Below, piece after piece: positions 47,521-61,099 of a stretch of 64,000 bases of DNA (positions are counted from its first letter, which is position 1; the number at the start of each line of letters is the position of its first letter). Under the pieces are notes generated by a model. That model ran no database searches. It was not told where the DNA came from and worked only from the letters and a program-made list of their open reading frames with translations. The position numbers and the translations under genes are program-made. The stretch is from NCBI GenBank assembly GCA_964057225.1, contig OZ059898.1:21553267-21617266 (forward strand), given 5' to 3'. Source of the DNA: Auanema rhodensis (Eukaryota > Nematoda > Chromadorea > Rhabditida > Rhabditidae).

Positions 47521-49799
47521 TACATACCAAGTGCACATCACGTGTACATTTAATTAGCATAAATTAAAGTTCACGTAAATTTCAAAGTCATGGTTACCAT
47601 GAACCAATATCAATAAAAATTTGTTTTTAGACTAATATGGACATGGGGAATCTAATTTTGAAAACCGCATCTCTTTATCTTTCACGTGAAGCGAGTTACA
47701 TACCAAGTGCACATCACGTGTACATTTAATTAGCATAAATTAAAGTTCACGTAAATTTCAAAGTCATGGTTACCATGAACCAATATCAATAAAAATTTGT
47801 TTTTAGACTAATATGGACATGGGGAATCTAATTTTGAAAACCCTCTTTATCTTTCACGTGAAGCGAGTTACATACCAAGTGCACATCACGTGTACATTTA
47901 ATTAGCATAAATTAAAGTTCACGTAAATTTCAAAGTCATGGTTACCATGAACCAATATCAATAAAAATTTGTTTTTAGACTAATATGGACATGGGGAATC
48001 TAATTTTGAAAACCCTCTTTATCTTTCACGTGAAGCGAGTTACATACCAAGTGCACATCACGTGTACATTTAATTAGCATAAATTAAAGTTCACGTAAAT
48101 TTCAAAGTCATGGTTACCATGCACCAATATCAATAAAAATTTGTTTTTAGACTAATATGGACATGGGGAATCTAATTTTGAAAACCGCATCTCTTTATCT
48201 TTCACGTGAAGCGAGTTACATACCAAGTGCACATCACGTGTACATTTAATTAGCATAAATTAAAGTTCACGTAAATTTCAAAGTCATGGTTACCATGAAC
48301 CAATATCAATAAAAATTTGTTTTTAGACTAATATGGACATGGGGAATCTAATTTTGAAAACCCTCTTTATCTTTCACGTGAAGCGAGTTACATACCAAGT
48401 GCACATCACGTGTACATTTAATTAGCATAAATTAAAGTTCACGTAAATTTCAAAGTCATGGTTACCATGAACCAATATCAATAAAAATTTGTTTTTAGAC
48501 TAATATGGACTTGGGGAATCTAATTTTGAAAACCGCATCTCTTTATCTTTCACGTGAAGCGAGTTACATACCAAGTGCACATCACGTGTACATTTAATTA
48601 GCATAAATTAAAGTTCACGTAAATTTCAAAGTCATGGTTACCATGAACCAATATCAATAAAAATTTGTTTTTAGACTAATATGGACTTGGGGAATCTAAT
48701 TTTGAAAACCGCATCTCTTTATCTTTCACGTGAAGCGAGTTACATACCAAGTGCACATCACGTGTACATTTAATTAACATAAATTAAAGTACACGTAAAT
48801 TTCAAAGTCATGGTTACCATGCACCAATATCAAGAAAAATTTGTTTTTAGACTAATATGGACATGGGGAATCTAATTTTGAAAACCGCATCTCTTTATCT
48901 TTCACGTGAAGCGAGTTACATACCAAGTGCACATCACGTGTACATTTAATTAGCATAAATTAAAGTACACGTAAATTTCAAAGTCATGGTTACCATGCAC
49001 CAATATCAATAAAAATTTGTTTTTAGACTAATATGGACATGGGGAATCTAATTTTGAAAACCGCATCTCTTTATCTTTCACGTGAAGCGAGTTACATACC
49101 AAGTGCACATCACGTGTACATTTAATTAGCATGAATTAAAGTTCACGTAAATTTCAAAGTCATGGTTACCATGCACCAATATCAATAAAAATTTGTTTTT
49201 AGAATAATATGGACATGGGGAATCTAATTTTGAAAACCGCATCTCTTTATCTTTCACGTGAAGCGAGTTACATACCAAGTGCACATCACGTGTACATTTA
49301 ATTAGCATAAATTAAAGTACACGTAAATTTCAAAGTCATGGTTACCATGAACCAATATCAATAAAAATTTGTTTTTAGACTAATATGGACATGGGGAATC
49401 TAATTTTGAAAACCGCATCTCTTTATCTTTCACGTGAAGCGAGTTACATACCAAGTGCACATCACGTGTACATTTAATTAGCATGAATTAAAGTTCACGT
49501 AAATTTCAAAGTCATGGTTACCATGCACCAATATCAATAAAAATTTGTTTTTAGACTAATATGGACATGGGGAATCTAATTTTGAAAACCGCATCTCTTT
49601 ATCTTTCACGTGAAGCGAGTTACATACCAAGTGCACATCACGTGTACATTTAATTAGCATGAATTAAAGTTCACGTAAATTTCAAAGTCATGGTTACCAT
49701 GAACCAATATCAATAAAAATTTGTTTTTAGACTAATATGGACTTGGGGAATCTAATTTTGAAAACCGCATCTCTTTATCTTTCACGTGAAGCGAGTTAC

Positions 49800-52700
49800 A
49801 TACCAAGTGCACATCACGTGTACATTTAATTAGCATAAATTAAAGTACACGTAAATTTCAAAGTCATGGTTACCATGCACCAATATCAAGAAAAATTTGT
49901 TTTTAGACTAATATGGACATGGGGAATCTAATTTTGAAAACCGCATCTCTTTATCTTTCACGTGAAGCGAGTTACATACCAAGTGCACATCACGTGTACA
50001 TTTAATTAGCATAAATTAAAGTACACGTAAATTTCAAAGTCATGGTTACCATGCACCAATATCAATAAAAATTTGTTTTTAGACTAATATGGACATGGGG
50101 AATCTAATTTTGAAAACCGCATCTCTTTATCTTTCACGTGAAGCGAGTTACATACCAAGTGCACATCACGTGTACATTTAATTAGCATAAATTAAAGTAC
50201 ACGTAAATTTCAAAGTCATGGTTACCATGCACCAATATCAATAAAAATTTGTTTTTAGACTAATATGGACATGGGGAATCTAATTTTGAAAACCGCATCT
50301 CTTTATCTTTCACGTGAAGCGAGTTACATACCAAGTGCACATCACGTGTACATTTAATTAGCATAAATTAAAGTTCACGTAAATTTCAAAGTCATGGTTA
50401 CCATGAACCAATATCAATAAAAATTTGTTTTTAGACTAATATGGACATGGGGAATCTAATTTTGAAAACCCTCTTTATCTTTCACGTGAAGCGAGTTACA
50501 TACCAAGTGCACATCACGTGTACATTTAATTAGCATAAATTAAAGTTCACGTAAATTTCAAAGTCATGGTTACCATGAACCAATATCAATAAAAATTTGT
50601 TTTTAGACTAATATGGACATGGGGAATCTAATTTTGAAAACCGCATCTCTTTATCTTTCACGTGAAGCGAGTTACATACCAAGTGCACATCACGTGTACA
50701 TTTAATTAGCATGAATTAAAGTTCAACTAAATTTCAAAGTCATGGTTACCATGAACCAATATCAATAAAAATTTGTTTTTAGACTAATATGGACTTGGGG
50801 AATCTAATTTTGAAAACCGCATCTCTTTATCTTTCACGTGAAGCGAGTTACATACCAAGTGCACATCACGTGTACATTTAATTAGCATGAATTAAAGTTC
50901 ACGTAAATTTCAAAGTCATGGTTACCATGAACCAATATCAATAAAAATTTGTTTTTAGACTAATATGGACTTGGGGAATCTAATTTTGAAAACCGCATCT
51001 CTTTATCTTTCACGTGAAGCGAGTTACATACCAAGTGCACATCACGTGTACATTTAATTAGCATAAATTAAAGTACACGTAAATTTCAAAGTCATGGTTA
51101 CCATGCACCAATATCAAGAAAAATTTGTTTTTAGACTAATATGGACATGGGGAATCTAATTTTGAAAACCGCATCTCTTTGTCTTTCACGTGAAGCGAGT
51201 TACATACCAAGTGCACATCACGTGTACATTTAATTAGCATAAATTAAAGTACACGTAAATTTCAAAGTCATGGTTACCATGCACCAATATCAATAAAAAT
51301 TTGTTTTTAGACTAATATGGACATGGGGAATCTAATTTTGAAAACCGCATCTCTTTATCTTTCACGTGAAGCGAGTTACATACCAAGTGCACATCACGTG
51401 TACATTTAATTAGCATGAATTAAAGTTCACGTAAATTTCAAAGTCATGGTTACCATGCACCAATATCAATAAAAATTTGTTTTTAGACTAATATGGACAT
51501 GGGGAATCTAATTTTGAAAACCGCATCTCTTTATCTTTCACGTGAAGCGAGTTACATACCAAGTGCACATCACGTGTACATTTAATTAGCATAAATTAAA
51601 GTTCACGTAAATTTCAAAGTCATGGTTACCATGAACCAATATCAATAAAAATTTGTTTTTAGACTAATATGGACATGGGGAATCTAATTTTGAAAACCCT
51701 CTTTATCTTTCACGTGAAGCGAGTTACATACCAAGTGCACATCACGTGTACATTTAATTAGCATAAATTAAAGTTCACGTAAATTTCAAAGTCATGGTTA
51801 CCATGAACCAATATCAATAAAAATTTGTTTTTAGACTAATATGGACATGGGGAATCTAATTTTGAAAACCGCATCTCTTTATCTTTCACGTGAAGCGAGT
51901 TACATACCAAGTGCACATCACGTGTACATTTAATTAGCATGAATTAAAGTTCACGTAAATTTCAAAGTCATGGTTACCATGAACCAATATCAATAAAAAT
52001 TTGTTTTTAGACTAATATGGACTTGGGGAATCTAATTTTGAAAACCGCATCTCTTTATCTTTCACGTGAAGCGAGTTACATACCAAGTGCACATCACGTG
52101 TACATTTAATTAGCATGAATTAAAGTTCACGTAAATTTCAAAGTCATGGTTACCATGAACCAATATCAATAAAAATTTGTTTTTAGACTAATATGGACTT
52201 GGGGAATCTAATTTTGAAAACCGCATCTCTTTATCTTTCACGTGAAGCGAGTTACATACCAAGTGCACATCACGTGTACATTTAATTAGCATAAATTAAA
52301 GTACACGTAAATTTCAAAGTCATGGTTACCATGCACCAATATCAAGAAAAATTTGTTTTTAGACTAATATGGACATGGGGAATCTAATTTTGAAAACCGC
52401 ATCTCTTTATCTTTCACGTGAAGCGAGTTACATACCAAGTGCACATCACGTGTACATTTAATTAGCATAAATTAAAGTACACGTAAATTTCAAAGTCATG
52501 GTTACCATGCACCAATATCAATAAAAATTTGTTTTTAGACTAATATGGACATGGGGAATCTAATTTTGAAAACCGCATCTCTTTATCTTTCACGTGAAGC
52601 GAGTTACATACCAAGTGCACATCACGTGTACATTTAATTAGCATGAATTAAAGTTCACGTAAATTTCAAAGTCATGGTTACCATGCACCAATATCAATAA

Positions 52701-53050
52701 AAATTTGTTTTTAGACTAATATGGACATGGGGAATCTAATTTTGAAAACAGCATCTCTTTATCTTTCACGTGAAGCGAGTTACATACCAAGTGCACATCA
52801 CGTGTACATTTAATTAGCATAAATTAAAGTTCACGTAAATTTCAAAGTCATGGTTACCATGAACCAATATCAATAAAAATTTGTTTTTAGACTAATATGG
52901 ACATGGGGAATCTAATTTTGAAAACCCTCTTTATCTTTCACGTGAAGCGAGTTACATACCAAGTGCACATCACGTGTACATTTAATTAGCATAAATTAAA
53001 GTTCACGTAAATTTCAAAGTCATGGTTACCATGAACCAATATCAATAAAA
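49800..53050 (+). repeat. 7-monomer higher-order repeat (1228 bp)
   Basis: ATCAAG at 49890, 51118 and 52346 and the GCAT deletion at 50470, 51698 and 52926 both repeat with a period of exactly 1228 bp, which is 7 x 176 minus the 4-bp deletion. Other variants (GAATTAAAG, ACTTGGGG, GTACACG) keep the same order in each unit. Confidence 0.88.
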
Positions 53051-56000
53051 ATTTGTTTTTAGACTAATATGGACATGGGGAATCTAATTTTGAGAACCGC
53101 ATCTCTTTATCTTTCACGTGAAGCGAGTTACATACCAAGTGCACATCACGTGTACATTTAATTAGCATAAATTAAAGTTCACGTAAATTTCAAAGTCATG
53201 GTTACCATGAACCAATATCAATAAAAATTTGTTTTTAGACTAATATGAACTTGGGAAATCTAATTTTGAAAACCGCATCTCTTTATCTTTCACGTGAAGC
53301 GAGTTACATACCAAGTGCACATCACGTGTACATTTAATTAGCATAAATTAAAGTACACGTAAATTTCAAAGTCATGGTTACCATGCACCAATATCAATAA
53401 AAATTTGTTTTTAGACTAATATGGACATGGGGAATCTAATTTTGAAAACCGCATCTCTTTATCTTTCACGTGAAGCGAGTTACATACCAAGTGCACATCA
53501 CGTGTACATTTAATTAGCATAAATTAAAGTTCACGTAAATTTCAAAGTCATGGTTACCATGCACCAATATCAATAACAATTTGTTTTTAGACTAATATGG
53601 ACATGGGGAATCTAATTTTGAAAACCGCATCTCTTTATCTTTCACGTGAAGCGAGTTACATACCAAGTGCACATCACGTGTACATTTAATTAGCATGAAT
53701 TAAAGTTCACGTAAATTTCAAAGTCATGGTTACCATGAACCAATATCAATAAAAATTTGTTTTTAGACTAATATGGACATGGGGAATCTAATTTTGAAAA
53801 CCGCATCTCTTTATCTTTCACGTGAAGCGAGTTACATACCAAGTGCACATCACGTGTACATTTAATTAGCATGAATTAAAGTTCACGTAAATTTCAAAGT
53901 CATGGTTACCATGCACCAATATCAATAAAAATTTGTTTTTAGACTAATATGGACATGGGGAATCTAATTTTGAAAACAGCATCTCTTTATCTTTCACGTG
54001 AAGCGAGTTACATACCAAGTGCACATCACGTGTACATTTAATTAGCATAAATTAAAGTTCACGTAAATTTCAAAGTCATGGTTACCATGAACCAATATCA
54101 ATAAAAATTTGTTTTTAGACTAATATGGACATGGGGAATCTAATTATGAAAACCGCATCTCTTTATCTTTCACGTGAAGCGAGTTACATACCAAGTGCAC
54201 ATCACGTTTACATTCAATTAGCATGAATTAAAGTTCACGTAAATTTCAAAGTCATGGTTACCATGCACCAATATCAATAAAAATTTGTTTTTAGACTAAT
54301 ATGGACATGGGGAATCTAATTTTGAAAACCGCATCTCTTTATCTTTCACGTGAAGCGAGTTACATACCAAGTGCACATCACGTGTACATTTAATTAGCAT
54401 AAATTAAAGTTCACGTAAATTTCAAAGTCATGGTTACCATGAACCAATATCAATAAAAATTTGTTTTTAGACTAATATGGACATGGGGAATCTAATTTTG
54501 AAAACCGCATCTCTTTATCTTTCACGTGAAGCGAGTTACATACCAAGTGCACATCACGTGTACATTTAATTAGCATAAATTAAAGTTCACGTAAATTTCA
54601 AAGTCATGGTTACCATGAACCAATATCAATAAAAATTTGTTTTTAGACTAATATGGACTTGGGGAATCTAATTTTGAAAACCGCATCTCTTTATCTTTCA
54701 CGTGAAGCGAGTTACATACCAAGTGCACATCACGTGTACATTTAATTAGCATAAATTAAAGTACACGTAAATTTCAAAGTCATGGTTACCATGCACCAAT
54801 ATCAATAAAAATTTGTTTTTAGACTAATATGGACATGGGGAATCTAATTTTGAAAACCGCATCTCTTTATCTTTCACGTGAAGCGAGTTACATACCAAGT
54901 GCACATCACGTGTACATTTAATTAGCATGAATTAAAGTTCACGTAAATTTCAAAGTCATGGTTACCATGCACCAATATCAATAAAAATTTATTTTTAGAC
55001 TAATATGGACATGGGGAATCTAATTTTGAAAACCGCATCTCTTTATCTTTCACGTGAAGCGAGTTACATACCAAGTGCACATCACGTGTACATTTAATTA
55101 GCATAAATTAAAGTTCACGTAAATTTCAAAGTCATGGTTACCATGCACCAATATCAATAAAAATTTGTTTTTAGACTAATATGGACATGGGGAATCTAAT
55201 TTTGAAAACCGCATCTCTTTATCTTTCACGTGAAGCGGGTTACATACCAAGTGCACATCACGTGTACATTTAATTAGCATAAATTAAAGTTCACGTAAAT
55301 TTCAAAGTCATGGTTACCATGAACCAATATCAATAAAAATTTGTTTTTAGACTAATATGGACTTGGGGAATCTAATTTTGAAAACCGCATCTCTTTATCT
55401 TTCACGTGAAGCGAGTTACATACCAAGTGCACATCACGTGTACATTTAATTAGCATAAATTAAAGTTCACGTAAATTTCAAAGTCATGGTTACCATGCAC
55501 CAATATCAATAAAAATTTGTTTTTAGACTAATATGGACATGGGGAATCTAATTTTGAAAACCGCATCTCTTTATCTTTCACGTGAAGCGAGTTACATACC
55601 AAGTGCACATCACGTGTACATTTAATTAGAATAAATTAAAGTTCACGTAAATTTCAAAGTCATGGTTACCATGCACCAATATCAATAAAAATTTGTTTTT
55701 AGACTAATATGGACATGGGGAATCTAATTTTGAAAACCGCATCTCTTTATCTTTCACGTGAAGCGGGTTACATACCAAGTGCACATCACGTGTACATTTA
55801 ATTAGCATAAATTAAAGTTCACGTAAATTTCAAAGTCATGGTTACCATGAACCAATATCAATAAAAATTTGTTTTTAGACTAATATGGACATGGGGAATC
55901 TAATTTTAAAAACCGCATCTCTTTATCTTTCACGTGAAGCGAGTTACATACCAAGTGCACATCACGTGTACATTTAATTAGCATAAATTAAAGTTCACGT

Positions 56001-57199
56001 AAATTTCAAAGTCATGGTTACCATGCACCAATATCAATAAAAATTTGTTTTTAGACTGATATGGACATGGGGAATCTAATTTTGAAAACCGCATCTCTTT
56101 ATCTTTCACGTGAAGCGAGTTACATACCAAGTGCACATCACGTGTACATTTAATTAGAATAAATTAAAGTTCACGTAAATTTCAAAGTCATGGTTACCAT
56201 GCACCAATATCAATAAAAATTTGTTTTTAGACTAATATGGATATGGGGAATCTAATTTTGAAAACCGCATCTCTTTATCTTTCACGTGAAGCGAGTTACA
56301 TACCAAGTGCACATCACGTGTACATTTAATTAGCATAAATTAAAGTTCACGTAAATTTCAAAGTCATGGTTACCATGCACCAATATCAATAAAAATTTGT
56401 TTTTAGACTAATATGGACATGGGGAATCTAATTTTGAAAACCGCATCTCTTTATCTTTCACGTGAAGCGAGTTATATACCAAGTGCACATCACGTGTACA
56501 TTTAATTAGCATAAATTAAAGTTCACGTAAATTTCAAAGTCATGGTTACCATGCACCAATATCAATAAAAATTTGTTTTTAGACTAATATGGAGATGGGG
56601 AATCTAATTTTGAAAACCGCATCTCTTCATCTTTCACGTGAAGCGAGTTACATACCAAGTGCACATCACGTGTACATTTAATTAGCATAAATTAAAGTTC
56701 ACGTAAATTTCAAAGTCATGGTTACCATGAACCAATATCAATAAAAATTTGTTTTTAGACTAATATGGACATGGGGAATCTAATTTTGAAAACCGCATCT
56801 CTTTATCTTTCACGTGAAGCGAGTTACATACCAAGTGCACATCACGTGTACATTTAATTAGCATAAATTAAAGTTCACGTAAATTTCAAAGTTATGGTTA
56901 CCATGAACCAATATCAATAAAAATTTGTTTTTAGACTAATATGGACTTGGGGAATCTAATTTTGAAAACCGCATCTCTTTATCTTTCACGTGAAGCGAGT
57001 TACATACCAAGTGCACATCACGTGTACATTTAATTAGCATAAATTAAAGTACACGTAAATTTCAAAGTCATGGTTACCATGCACCAATATCAATAAAAAT
57101 TTGTTTTTAGACTAATATGGACATGGGGAATCTAATTTTGAAAACCGCATCTCTTTATCTTTCACGTGAAGCGAGTTACATACCAAGTGCACATCACGT

Positions 57200-60100
57200 G
57201 TACATTTAATTAGCATAAATTAAAGTTCACGTAAATTTCAAAGTCATGGTTACCATGAACCAATATCGATAAAAATTTGTTTTTAGACTAATATGGACAT
57301 GGGGAATCTAATTTTGAAAACCGCATCTCTTTATCTTTCACGTGAAGCGAGTTACATACCAAGTGCACATCACGTGTACATTTAATTAGCATAAATTAAA
57401 GTTCACGTAAATTTCAAAGTCATGGTTACCATGCACCAATATCAATAAAAATTTGTTTTTAGACTAATATGGACATGGGGAATCTAATTTTGAAAACCGC
57501 ATCTCTTTATCTTTCACGTGAAGCGAGTTATATACCAAGTGCACATCACGTGTACATTTAATTAGAATAAATTAAAGTTCACGTAAATTTCAAAGTCATG
57601 GTTACCATGCACCAATATCAATAAAAATTTGTTTTTAGACTAATATGGACATGGGGAATCTAATTATGAAAACCGCATCTCTTTATCTTTCACGTGAAGC
57701 GAATTACATACCAAGTGCACATCACGTGTACATTTAATTAGCATAAATTAAAGTTCACGTAAATTTCAAAGTCATGGTTACCATGAACCAATATCAATAA
57801 AAATTTGTTTTTAGACTAATATGGACATGGGGAATCTAATTTTGAAAACCGCATCTCTTTATCTTTCACGTGAAGCGAGTTACATACCAAGTGCACATCA
57901 CGTGTACATTTAATTAGCATAAATTAAAGTTCACGTAAATTTCAAAGTCATGGTTACCATGCACCAATATCAATAAAAATTTGTTTTTAGACTAATATGG
58001 AGATGGGGAATCTAATTTTGAAAACCGCATCTCTTCATCTTTCACGTGAAGCGAGTTACATACCAAGTGCACATCACGTGTACATTTAATTAGCATAAAT
58101 TAAAGTTCACGTAAATTTCAAAGTCATGGTTACCATGAACCAATATCAATAAAAATTTGTTTTTAGACTAATATGGACATGAGGAATCTAATTTTGAAAA
58201 CCGCATCTCTTTATCTTTCACGTGAAGCGAGTTACATACCAAGTGCACATCACGTGTACATTTAATTAGCATAAATTAAAGTTCACGTAAATTTCAAAGT
58301 CATGGTTACCATGCACCAATATCAATAAAAATTTGTTTTTAGACTAATATGGACATGGGGAATCTAATTTTGAAAACTGCATCTCTTTATCTTTCACGTG
58401 AAGCGAGTTACATACCAAGTGCACATCACGTGTACATTTAATTAGCATAAATCAAAGTTCACGTAAATTTCAAAGTCATGGTTACCATGAACCAATATCA
58501 ATAAAAATTTGTTTTTAGACTAATATGGACATGGGGAATCTAATTTTGAAAACCGCATCTCTTTATCTTTCACGTGAAGCGAGTTATATACCAAGTGCAC
58601 ATCACGTGTACATTTAATTAGAATAAATTAAAGTTCACGTAAATTTCAAAGTCATGGTTACCATGCACCAATATCAATAAAAATTTGTTTTTAGACTAAT
58701 ATGGACATGGGGAATCTAATTATGAAAACCGCATCTCTTTATCTTTCACGTGAAGCGAGTTACATACCAAGTGCACATCACGTGTACATTTAATTAGCAT
58801 AAATTAAAGTTCACGTAAATTTCAAAGTCATGGTTACCATGAACCAATATCAATAAAAATTTGTTTTTAGACTAATATGGACATGGGGAATCTAATTTTG
58901 AAAACCGCATCTCTTTATCTTTCACGTGAAGCGAGTTACATACCAAGTGCACATCACGTGTACATTTAATTAGCATAAATTAAAGTTCACGTAAATTTCA
59001 AAGTCATGGTTACCATGCACCAATATCAATAAAAATTTGTTTTTAGACTAATATGGAGATGGGGAATCTAATTTTGAAAACCGCATCTCTTCATCTTTCA
59101 CGTGAAGCGAGTTACATACCAAGTGCACATCACGTGTACATTTAATTAGCATAAATTAAAGTTCACGTAAATTTCAAAGTCATGGTTACCATGAACCAAT
59201 ATCAATAAAAATTTGTTTTTAGACTAATATGGACATGAGGAATCTAATTTTGAAAACCGCATCTCTTTATCTTTCACGTGAAGCGAGTTACATACCAAGT
59301 GCACATCACGTGTACATTTAATTAGCATAAATTAAAGTTCACGTAAATTTCAAAGTCATGGTTACCATGCACCAATATCAATAAAAATTTGTTTTTAGAC
59401 TAATATGGACATGAGGAATCTAATTTTGAAAACTGCATCTCTTTATCTTTCACGTGAAGCGAGTTATATACCAAGTGCACATCACGTGTACATTTAATTA
59501 GAATAAATTAAAGTTCACGTAAATTTCAAAGTCATGGTTACCATGCACCAATATCAATAAAAATTTGTTTTTAGACTAATATGGACATGAGGAATCTAAT
59601 TTTGAAAACCGCATCTCTTTATCTTTCACGTGAAGCGAGTTACATACCAAGTGCACATCACGTGTACATTTAATTAGCATAAATTAAAGTTCACGTAAAT
59701 TTCAAAGTCATGGTTACCATGAACCAATATCAATAAAAATTTGTTTTTAGACTAATATGGACATGGGGAATCTAATTTTGAAAACCGCATCTCTTTATCT
59801 TTCACGTGAAGCGAGTTACATACCAAGTGCACATCACGTGTACATTTAATTAGCATAAATTAAAGTTCACGTAAATTTCAAAGTCATGGTTACCATGCAC
59901 CAATATCAATAAAAATTTGTTTTTAGACTAATATGGAGATGGGGAATCTAATTTTGAAAACCGCATCTCTTTATCTTTCACGTGAAGCGAGTTACATACC
60001 AAGTGCACATCACGTGTACATTTAATTAGCATAAATTAAAGTTCACGTAAATTTCAAAGTCATGGTTACCATGAACCAATATCAATAAAAATTTGTTTTT

Positions 60101-60300
60101 AGACTAATATGGACATGGGGAATCTAATTTTGAAAACCGCATCTCTTTATCTTTCACGTGAAGCGAGTTACATACCAAGTGCACATCACGTGTACATTTA
60201 ATTAGCATAAATTAAAGTTCACGTAAATTTCAAAGTCATGGTTACCATGAACCAATATCAATAAAAATTTGTTTTTAGACTAATATGGACTTGGGGAATC
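57200..60300 (+). repeat. 20-22-monomer duplication, copy 1 (partner 61100-63850)
   Basis: TAATTATGAAAA at 57666/61538, GCGAATTAC at 57703/61575 and GGAGATGGG at 58002/61874 share an offset of 3872 bp (22 monomers). After two monomers missing from the second copy the offset becomes 3520 bp (58722/62242, 59058/62578, 59938/63458). Confidence 0.85.
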
Positions 60301-61099
60301 TAATTTTGAAAACCGCATCTCTTTATCTTTCACGTGAAGCGAGTTACATACCAAGTGCACATCACGTGTACATTTAATTAGCATAAATTAAAGTACACGT
60401 AAATTTCAAAGTCATGGTTACCATGCACCAATATCAATAAAATATTGTTTTTAGACTAATATGGACATGGGGAATCTAATTTTGAAAACCGCATCTCTTT
60501 ATCTTTCACGTGAAGCGAGTTACATACCAAGTGCACATCACGTGTACATTTAATTAGCATAAATTAAAGTTCACGTAAATTTCAAAGTCATGGTTACCAT
60601 GAACCAATATCGATAAAAATTTGTTTTTAGACTAATATGGACATGGGGAATCTAATTTTGAAAACCGCATCTCTTTATCTTTCACGTGAAGCGAATTACA
60701 TACCAAGTGCACATCACGTGTACATTTAATTAGCATAAATTAAAGTTCACGTAAATTTCAAAGTCATGGTTACCATGAACCAATATCAATAAAAATTTGT
60801 TTTTAGACTAATATGGACATGGGGAATCTAATTTTGAAAACCGCATCTCTTTATCTTTCACGTGAAGCGAGTTACATACCAAGTGCACATCACGTGTACA
60901 TTTAATTAGCATAAATTAAAGTACACGTAAATTTCAAAGTCATGGTTACCATGCACCAATATCAATAAAATATTGTTTTTAGACTAATATGGACATGGGG
61001 AATCTAATTTTGAAAACCGCATCTCTTTATCTTTCACGTGAAGCGAGTTACATACCAAGTGCACATCACGTGTACATTTAATTAGCATAAATTAAAGTT

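Noticed and set aside
49126-49308. 60-residue minus-strand open frame in array C
   Set aside because: It is satellite sequence in which a single change (AGAATAAT near 49203) and a GAATTAAAG variant happen to remove stops; the frame is absent from other monomers.
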